Source: Chitinophaga pinensis | GTDB lineage: Bacteria > Bacteroidota > Bacteroidia > M30B66 | NCBI GenBank assembly: GCA_943330985.1 | Contig: CALQJV010000009.1 | Span: 1 to 11,866 of the forward strand | Direction: 5' to 3' | DNA length: 11,866 nucleotides | Shown here: in pieces, positions 6,427-11,866 of the stretch | How the letters are laid out: every line of letters begins with the position of its first letter | Position numbering within the stretch: the first letter of the stretch is position 1 | Notes under the pieces: generated by a model | What the model was told of the DNA's origin: nothing | Databases searched by the model: none | The model's input: only the letters and a program-made list of their open reading frames with translations | Program-made: the position numbers and the translations under genes

Positions 6427-8163
6427 ATGAGGCTCTTAGTACTGATTTTTAGTGTGTTTCATGCCATGCCTTTATGCGCTCAGTGGCTTCCTGATGGATA
6501 TTTTTCAGCACCCATGTCTATTCCTTTAACGGTAACTGCCGGTTTTGGCGAAATCAGACCGAATCATTTTCATTCAGGAATCGATTTTTCAACGGAGGGT
6601 AAAAATCAAGCAGTTCTTGCCATTGAAAAAGGATATGTGAGCCGAATAAAAGTTTCTGCTTCGGGATATGGAAATGCATTGTATATCAATCACCCTAATG
6701 GACTCACTTCCGTTTATGCTCATCTTTCCGAATTTAACGATACGATCAACCAATATATAAGCATCATTCAGCAACAAAGCCGCGAATATGAAGTGGATGT
6801 GCTGCCCGATTCTTCCGATTTCCCAATTACTCGCCAACAATTTATCGGTTGGACGGGAAATTCTGGTTCATCAACTGCCCCACATTTGCATTTCGAAATT
6901 CGCGATCAGGGTTTCGAAAATGTGCTGAATCCACTATTTTTTGGGTATGGCGAAAAGGATGTTACCGCCCCCGAAATTACGGCTGTTTCTGTCTTTCCGA
7001 TGGAAACGTATGGATTAGTAAACAACGTGCAAAGCTGTTTCAACATTCCAATAGTTACCAATAAAAAAACGAAGAAAAAAGGGCTTCCTCCCAAAGTGAA
7101 AATGCCTCAAGTTTCGGGTTGGGTGGGTTTTGGTTTTCAGGGAGGAGATGTAATCGGGAAACTTCGAAATAAAACTGGTATTTACAAGGTTCAGCTTTTA
7201 GTTGATTCGGAGGAAGTATTTCAAGCACGTTTCGATCAGTTCTCTTTCGATGAAACGCGAAGTGTAAATGCTTATCTCGATTATACGGAGCGTATTCAAA
7301 ATAAACGTAAAATTCAGCGTTGCGTAATGCCTTCGTATTCGATGATTGGTATTTACAAACGAAATCGAAACCGGGGATATTTCTATTTCAACGAAGATCG
7401 AATATATACTATCACCTATGTTTTGAGTGATTTGAATGAAAATTCCACTCGATTTTCGTTCAATGTAAAAGGCCAAATTCCTCCAATCGAAAATTTTAAG
7501 CAAAAAGGAAAAGCTAATAATCAGATGCTTTTGCCGGGTGTTCCGCAAACGGTTTCATTGTCCGATTTTGAAGCGGAATTCCAAAGTGAATCATTATTCG
7601 ATACAACATGGCTCAAATTAATTAGACATAATCAGTTGACTGGTATTTCTCCAATGATTGAATTGGGTAGTAAATACACACCAATTAATCAAGCTGTTCG
7701 TATTCGGTTTAAACCCCAAATTGAAAACGACACACTGAAAAGTAAATGCATCATTGCACAAAAATCAGGAAGCAGTTACAACGGATTAAAAAGCACATGG
7801 TCGAACAATTGGCTTGAAGCAGAAACTCGCGAATTTGGAGATTTTCAGGTGCTCATTGATTCCATTGCTCCAACAATTAAAGTTGTTCCGCAGGTGATTC
7901 GCAAAAAACGAAAAAAAATCGTGGTTAAGCCAACAGCATCTGGCACCATACATTTAGTAATCAAAGACCAGCTTTCTGGAATAACATCAATTCAATCGCA
8001 ACTCGATGGAAATTGGATTCTATTAGAACCCGGAAATAATGTGGGAGATTGGAAATATAATTTTCCGGATGAACTAAATTCGGGAATGCATGCGTTAAGG
8101 GTTGAATCAATTGATGCAGCTGGAAATACAAATCAATTTGATCTGCAATTAGAAAAACCTTGA
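6427..8163 (+). CDS. Secreted M23 (LytM-like) zinc metallopeptidase with C-terminal Ig-like region
   Basis: LytM-type M23 peptidases cut peptide cross-bridges in peptidoglycan or act as scaffolds for other hydrolases. I chose the ATG at 6427 (578 residues) because it starts directly with a signal peptide (MRLLVLIFSVFHAMPLCAQ); the open frame extends 18 bp upstream to a TTG. Numbered from this ATG, the zinc and catalytic residues are intact: H49 and D53 in HSGID, H99 in YAHL, and H153/H155 in HLHFE. About 40 residues lie between YAHL and GWTGNSGSS, longer than in minimal LytM domains. The remaining ~400 residues form beta-rich, Ig-like regions, with a basic KKRKKIVVK patch near residue 490 and a last module ending in DAAGNTNQF. 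It probably acts in the periplasm on the cell wall. A 43-bp gap with a promoter box separates it from the next gene. Confidence 0.88.
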   Translation: MRLLVLIFSVFHAMPLCAQWLPDGYFSAPMSIPLTVTAGFGEIRPNHFHSGIDFSTEGKNQAVLAIEKGYVSRIKVSASGYGNALYINHPNGLTSVYAHLSEFNDTINQYISIIQQQSREYEVDVLPDSSDFPITRQQFIGWTGNSGSSTAPHLHFEIRDQGFENVLNPLFFGYGEKDVTAPEITAVSVFPMETYGLVNNVQSCFNIPIVTNKKTKKKGLPPKVKMPQVSGWVGFGFQGGDVIGKLRNKTGIYKVQLLVDSEEVFQARFDQFSFDETRSVNAYLDYTERIQNKRKIQRCVMPSYSMIGIYKRNRNRGYFYFNEDRIYTITYVLSDLNENSTRFSFNVKGQIPPIENFKQKGKANNQMLLPGVPQTVSLSDFEAEFQSESLFDTTWLKLIRHNQLTGISPMIELGSKYTPINQAVRIRFKPQIENDTLKSKCIIAQKSGSSYNGLKSTWSNNWLEAETREFGDFQVLIDSIAPTIKVVPQVIRKKRKKIVVKPTASGTIHLVIKDQLSGITSIQSQLDGNWILLEPGNNVGDWKYNFPDELNSGMHALRVESIDAAGNTNQFDLQLEKP

Positions 8164-8189
8164 TAAATCTTCTGTACTGAAAGTTTAAC

Positions 8190-8197
8190 TATTTTTG
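8190..8197 (+). promoter_or_regulatory. Bacteroidota -7 promoter box upstream of the YwqK-like gene
   Basis: TATTTTTG is a perfect match to the Bacteroidota housekeeping -7 consensus TAnnTTTG and ends 9 bp before the ATG at 8207. No good TTTG -33 element is visible at normal spacing, and the leader would be only a few bases long. An internal promoter for the downstream operon is plausible. Confidence 0.45.
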
Positions 8198-8206
8198 TAA
8201 ACGATT

Positions 8207-8959
8207 ATGATACGCCACATTCAATCTCATTTCCTCTACTTATTTCTTTTTTGTTTGACAAGTAGTTCATTTGCTCAAACCGAATTGAATAAAACCGATG
8301 CCCAAGGTAAAAAACAAGGGTTTTGGAGAAAGAACTTTCCGGACGGAACTCCACGATACGAAGGTAATTTCAAGGACGATCAGCCCGAAGGCGTTTTTCG
8401 GTATTACCAAGAAACAGGAGCTTTGAAAATGGTCTGCTATTATTCCGATAAAGGCCGTCACTCGCATGCGAAAGGATTTGATCCCAAAGGATTTATAATT
8501 TCGGATGGCAATTATTACGATCAAAAGAAAGATTCTACTTGGACCTATTACAACGAACAAAAACAAGTGCTTTCAAGAGAAGTTTATAAAAAGGGACGTC
8601 GAGAAGGAATTTGGTTTATCTATTATCCAGAAGGCTCTGTTTCTGAAGAAATATCTTATTTGAACGATCAAAAAAGTGGTTTCTGGGGACAGTATTTTGA
8701 AGATGGAAGCAAACGACTGACTGCATCTTTCAAGGAAGGAAAACAACACGGAAAAACGACTTACTACCATGCAAATGGGAAAATGAAGTTAAGCGGAAAC
8801 TACATCGATGATATTCGTCAAGGAACTTGGTATCATTTTGATGAAACTGGGAACTTAACCGAGACTGAAGTGTTTAAAGATGGTGTTTCGGACAAACCGA
8901 ACATCCTCAATTTGAAAAAACTCGACAAAGACGAGAAAGAAATTTTACCTGGACAATGA
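8207..8959 (+). CDS. Secreted YwqK-family / MORN_2 repeat protein with eight 24-residue repeats
   Basis: A signal peptide (residues 1-23, ending SSSFA before Q24) is followed by a repeat array from residue 38 to 229. By eye it divides into eight units of exactly 24 residues with the pattern G-x-W-x-x-Y/F-...-D/E-G-...-Y-x-x-x-G. Examples are GFWRKNFPDG, GIWFIYYPEG, GFWGQYFEDG and GTWYHFDETG. The third unit (from residue 86) is the most degraded. A 21-residue charged tail follows. These are MORN_2 repeats of the YwqK family, expected to fold as stacked beta-hairpins. Databases often call such proteins 'YwqK family antitoxin', but no toxin partner lies nearby and a secreted antitoxin makes little sense; a structural or binding role in the periplasm or at the surface is more likely. 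Its TGA overlaps the mnmA start (ATGA). Confidence 0.85.
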   Translation: MIRHIQSHFLYLFLFCLTSSSFAQTELNKTDAQGKKQGFWRKNFPDGTPRYEGNFKDDQPEGVFRYYQETGALKMVCYYSDKGRHSHAKGFDPKGFIISDGNYYDQKKDSTWTYYNEQKQVLSREVYKKGRREGIWFIYYPEGSVSEEISYLNDQKSGFWGQYFEDGSKRLTASFKEGKQHGKTTYYHANGKMKLSGNYIDDIRQGTWYHFDETGNLTETEVFKDGVSDKPNILNLKKLDKDEKEILPGQ

Positions 8960-10050
8960 GCAAACACGGAAAGATATTAGTAGCAATGAGTGGTGGATTA
9001 GACAGTTCTGTTGCTGCTATGATGTTGCATGAAGAAGGTTACGAGGTAATTGGAATAACCATGAAAACTTGGGATTACGCTAGTTCGGGTGGAGGGAAAA
9101 AAGAAACTGGTTGCTGCAGTCTCGATTCTATTAACGATGCGCGTAGCTTGGCAGTTCGTTTCGGATTTCCCCATTTCATTTTGGACATTCGTGGTGAATT
9201 TGGGAATTACATCATCAATAATTTCGTTGACGAATACATTGCAGGTCGCACACCTAATCCTTGTGTGCTTTGTAATACACACATCAAATGGGATGCACTA
9301 CTTAAACGTGCCGACATGCTCGATTGTGAATTCATCGCCACCGGACACTATGCCCAACAACGTTTGCAAGACAACGGTCGTTACGTTATTTCGCGCGGTC
9401 TCGATTTAAGTAAAGATCAATCGTATGTGCTTTGGGGATTAAGCCAGGAGAGTTTAGCTCGCACGCGTTTCCCATTGGGAGGTTTTCACAAAACGGATAT
9501 TCGTCAAATGGCCATTGAAAGCGACTTCGTCGATATAGCCAATAAAAGCGAGAGCTACGAGATTTGCTTTGTTCCCGATAACGATTACCGCAGCTTTTTG
9601 AAACGACAAGTTCCTGGTTTGGAAGAGCAAGTGGATGGTGGAAATTTTGTGCTTTCCGATGGAACCATCGTTGGTAAACATCGCGGTTATCCCTTTTACA
9701 CTATTGGACAAAGAAAAGGATTGGAAATCGCACTTGGATATCCTGCATTTGTGCTCGATATAAATCCGGAGACAAACACGGTAATTTTAGGTGAGAAAGA
9801 GGAGTTGATAAAACACAGCATGCAGGTTCGGGATGTGAATTTGATGAAATATGCTGAGCTTCCCGAAGATTTTAGTGCACTCACCAAAATTCGCTACAAA
9901 CATGATGGTTCCATGAGTTTGCTGAATATGCATTCGGATGGATCAATGCAGGTCGACTTTCTCGATGCTGTATCGGGTGTTGCACCTGGTCAATCAGCTG
10001 TTTTCTATGAAGGCAACGATTTAGTTGGTGGTGGTTTTATTAAAAAATAA
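8956..10050 (+). CDS. mnmA: tRNA-specific 2-thiouridylase MnmA
   Basis: MnmA adenylates U34 of tRNAs for Lys, Glu and Gln and replaces its 2-oxygen with sulfur relayed to it as a persulfide, which aids accurate decoding. The 364-residue protein has the ATP-pyrophosphatase PP-loop (AMSGGLDSSVAA, residues 10-21) and the first catalytic cysteine C106 in NPCVLCNTHIKWDAL. ATGHYA (128-133) and KDQSYVLWGLSQ (153-164), which contacts tRNA, follow. The second catalytic cysteine is C204 in SESYEICFVPDNDYRSFL, the form seen in Bacteroidota. The central and C-terminal barrel part includes GYPFYTIGQRKGL. Length and motifs indicate a complete, active enzyme. The start codon overlaps the YwqK-like stop by 4 bp, and a lipoprotein gene begins 3 bp after the mnmA stop, so it is co-transcribed with envelope genes. 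Confidence 0.97.
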   Translation: MSKHGKILVAMSGGLDSSVAAMMLHEEGYEVIGITMKTWDYASSGGGKKETGCCSLDSINDARSLAVRFGFPHFILDIRGEFGNYIINNFVDEYIAGRTPNPCVLCNTHIKWDALLKRADMLDCEFIATGHYAQQRLQDNGRYVISRGLDLSKDQSYVLWGLSQESLARTRFPLGGFHKTDIRQMAIESDFVDIANKSESYEICFVPDNDYRSFLKRQVPGLEEQVDGGNFVLSDGTIVGKHRGYPFYTIGQRKGLEIALGYPAFVLDINPETNTVILGEKEELIKHSMQVRDVNLMKYAELPEDFSALTKIRYKHDGSMSLLNMHSDGSMQVDFLDAVSGVAPGQSAVFYEGNDLVGGGFIKK

Positions 10051-10053
10051 AGC

Positions 10054-10740
10054 ATGGTAAAAAAAATATTCCTGTTCAGTTTGCTAGTATGTGCTTTGCT
10101 TACTGTAGATTCTTGCAAGAAAGATACAATCCAACTGCCTGAACCATCATATCGAGAATATTTCAACGATGCTGTTGGATCATACATTATATATGCATGC
10201 GATTCCATCATCTACGACGATTTTAACCAATCGATTGATACAAACTCCTTTTTGATAAAAGAGTATTTTCAGTCAACTTTTGTTGATAATTCGGGCAGAA
10301 ATGCAATCCGCGTTGAGCGATGGAAAAAACCAGCCGACACATTGAATTGGTATTTGAAGGATGTTTGGTCGTTGGTTAAAACCGATGTGCAAGTTGAAAA
10401 GGTGGAAGAAGATGTTCGCTTTATTAAATTGGTTTTCCCAGTGAGAGAAAGTCTTCAATGGAATACAAACGCATTGAACTCCATAGATGCAAGAACAGTC
10501 GCATACAGCAAAGTCCATCAAGCATTTTCAACCGATAGCATGCAATTCGACTCAACCATAACAGTTGAAAACATAGATCCTACAAACCTTGTTTCCGAGT
10601 ACCGCAATACCGAAGTCTTTGCCAAGAATGCCGGAATGATTTATAAAAAATTTGTGGATGTAAAGTACATCGTACCAACCAATGAAATCAAAAGTGGTCT
10701 TGTTTTTACAATGAAAGCCATCGAAATAGGAACCGAATAA
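10054..10740 (+). CDS. Putative lipoprotein of unknown function
   Basis: I do not recognise a characterised family for this 228-residue protein. The N-terminus (MVKKIFLFSLLVCALLTVDSC) is a lipoprotein signal peptide with the acceptor cysteine at residue 21. Asp at -2 is unusual, but Bacteroidota lipoboxes are loose. The residues after the cysteine (KKDT) partly resemble the Lys/Asp-rich export signals that send lipoproteins to the cell surface in this phylum; this is suggestive only. The rest is a mixed, probably beta-rich domain with many aromatic residues (YIIYACDSIIYDDF near residue 44, WYLKDVWSLV near 98) and no visible catalytic motif. It starts 3 bp after mnmA. Its stop shares one base with the next start (TAATG), so it is translated together with the S8 peptidase and may assist or anchor it. 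Confidence 0.75.
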   Translation: MVKKIFLFSLLVCALLTVDSCKKDTIQLPEPSYREYFNDAVGSYIIYACDSIIYDDFNQSIDTNSFLIKEYFQSTFVDNSGRNAIRVERWKKPADTLNWYLKDVWSLVKTDVQVEKVEEDVRFIKLVFPVRESLQWNTNALNSIDARTVAYSKVHQAFSTDSMQFDSTITVENIDPTNLVSEYRNTEVFAKNAGMIYKKFVDVKYIVPTNEIKSGLVFTMKAIEIGTE

Positions 10741-11866
10741 TGAAAAAAACACTCATTCTCTTTATTGTGCTAACAGCTTCTTCAGTAAGTGTAAATGCGC
10801 AAACGGCACCCAGTAAATATTGGATTCAATTCAGCGATCGTATTAATTCTCCTTACAGTTTAGAGAACGCCTCAGCTTTTCTTTCTGTAAAATCAATGCA
10901 GCGTCGATCGCAACAAGGAATCGAACTCAAGGAAAACGATCTTCCTGTAAATCCTGCCTATGTTTCATCAGTTGCAGCAACAGGTGCGCAAGTTTTGAAT
11001 CGGATGAAATGGTTCAATGCCATCACCATTCAAGTGGAAGATACGTCCATCATGGCAAGTATTCGGGCTTTGCCTTTTGTAGTGAAAACGAGCAAAGTGG
11101 CAAAGCTGAAAAAGAAAACACCTGCGGAGCAGTTCATGGAAGATTTGATGAAACAGTATGAACAAAATGAAGCAGAATTGGCAAAGCAGCAACTCGCGTT
11201 AAAACAAAATAACGAAGCATTTTATGGGAATGCGAATGTGCAAATTGAAATGTTGAATGGCGATAAACTCCACAACATGGGCTTTCAAGGTCAAGGAGTT
11301 ACCGTTGCGGTTTTGGATGCTGGGTTCTATCATGCCGACCAAATTTCCTTTTTCGATAGTCTCCGGAATTCTGGAAGATTACTTGGAACGCACGATTTTG
11401 TTCAAGGAGGAACTTCCGTTTTTGAAGATAATTCGCATGGCTTATCGGTACTTTCTACCATGGCAGGATATGTTCCGGGTGTTTTTGTAGGAACAGCTCC
11501 CAAAGCATCATATTGGTTGCTAAGAACAGAAGATGCCGATTCGGAAAATTTGATCGAAGAAGACAATTGGGTGCGTGGTGCCGAGTTTGCCGACAGTGTG
11601 GGAGCACATATCATCAACTCCTCGTTGGGATACACGGTGTTCGATGATTCATCGGCTAATCATACGTATTCCGAATTAAATGGAAATACAACCCGCATTT
11701 CGATTGGTGCCGACGTTGCAGCAAGCAAAGGAATTCTTGTAATAAATTCCGCTGGGAATTCCGGTGGCGATCCTTGGAAATACGTTGGTGCTCCTGCCGA
11801 TGCAGATAGTGTATTAAGCATTGGTGCTGTTGATTCGGAACGAAATTATGCTTCATTCAGTTCGCA
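10740..11866 (+). CDS. Secreted subtilisin-like S8 serine peptidase, partial (C-terminus outside window)
   Basis: The ATG at 10740 overlaps the preceding stop as TAATG, and 375 codons are visible before the right edge. A signal peptide (MKKTLILFIVLTASSVSVNA, 1-20) is followed by a pro-region of about 100 residues (YWIQFSDR to LPFVVKTSKVAKL) that resembles the inhibitory prodomains of subtilases. A charged helical linker (about 121-160) comes next. The peptidase domain then shows the catalytic aspartate D193 (VAVLDAGFYHAD), the catalytic histidine H233 (DNSHGLSVLSTMAG) and the oxyanion-hole asparagine N340 (VINSAGNSGG). The nucleophilic serine (the GTS motif) lies beyond the window. Relatives in Bacteroidota often end in a type IX secretion sorting domain, which cannot be checked here. 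It is probably an exported protease. Confidence 0.92.
   Translation, partial: MKKTLILFIVLTASSVSVNAQTAPSKYWIQFSDRINSPYSLENASAFLSVKSMQRRSQQGIELKENDLPVNPAYVSSVAATGAQVLNRMKWFNAITIQVEDTSIMASIRALPFVVKTSKVAKLKKKTPAEQFMEDLMKQYEQNEAELAKQQLALKQNNEAFYGNANVQIEMLNGDKLHNMGFQGQGVTVAVLDAGFYHADQISFFDSLRNSGRLLGTHDFVQGGTSVFEDNSHGLSVLSTMAGYVPGVFVGTAPKASYWLLRTEDADSENLIEEDNWVRGAEFADSVGAHIINSSLGYTVFDDSSANHTYSELNGNTTRISIGADVAASKGILVINSAGNSGGDPWKYVGAPADADSVLSIGAVDSERNYASFSS

Noticed and set aside
8207..8959. YwqK-like gene as half of a toxin-antitoxin pair
   Set aside because: It carries a signal peptide and has no small toxin gene beside it. Its neighbours are an M23 peptidase and mnmA. The family name is historical and does not show antitoxin function.
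1..11866. CRISPR arrays, tRNA/rRNA genes, phage or defence genes
   Set aside because: I found no direct-repeat arrays, no tRNA-like cloverleaf segments, and no integrase, capsid, nuclease-defence or retron-like proteins among the coding regions.

Overview
The window looks like a chromosomal stretch of a low-GC Bacteroidota genome, most likely in Flavobacteriales. The evidence is the set of Bacteroidota-style proteins (a secreted YwqK/MORN_2 repeat protein, the Bacteroidota form of MnmA, a large M23 peptidase with an Ig-like tail, an S8 peptidase), the absence of clear Shine-Dalgarno sequences, and a perfect Bacteroidota -7 promoter box (TATTTTTG) before the YwqK gene. A family assignment such as Crocinitomicaceae is only a guess. 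I see no tRNA, rRNA, CRISPR array or intact mobile element.

Left part (1-3672, minus strand): one end of a surface-polysaccharide cluster. In transcription order it holds a Wzy/O-antigen-ligase-type polytopic protein, a Wzx-type flippase, a FemAB/GNAT-type transferase and the start of a hexapeptide-repeat acyltransferase that runs off the left edge. The genes are 1 bp apart or overlap by 8-10 bp, so they should form one transcript. This part is very AT-rich. Hand counts of sample 60-base lines gave about 16% GC over three lines in the ligase/polymerase gene and 28% in one line of the flippase.

Boundary (3673-4114): a 98-codon N-terminal fragment of a second, different Wzx flippase with core-like base composition (38-40% GC in two counted lines). 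It stops abruptly next to the AT-rich cluster. A GC-rich hairpin then separates it from rny. This looks like the scar of a cassette replacement, with rny as the conserved flank.

Middle part (4115-6318, minus strand): a small coiled-coil protein of ZapB-like character, zapA (cell division, Z-ring associated) and rny (ribonuclease Y). The first two are coupled by an ATGA overlap. A possible intrinsic terminator overlaps the zapA stop, before rny.

Right part (6427-11866, plus strand, divergent from the above): a secreted M23 metallopeptidase, a secreted YwqK/MORN_2 repeat protein, mnmA (tRNA 2-thiouridylase), a putative lipoprotein, and a subtilisin-like S8 peptidase cut by the right edge. The last four are spaced 3 bp apart or overlap by 1-4 bp, so a tRNA-modification gene sits inside a run of envelope or secreted-protein genes.

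I did not find a convincing wholly new system. The best leads are the flippase scar, the coiled-coil/zapA pair, the exact 24-residue repeat array, and the mnmA-containing envelope operon.
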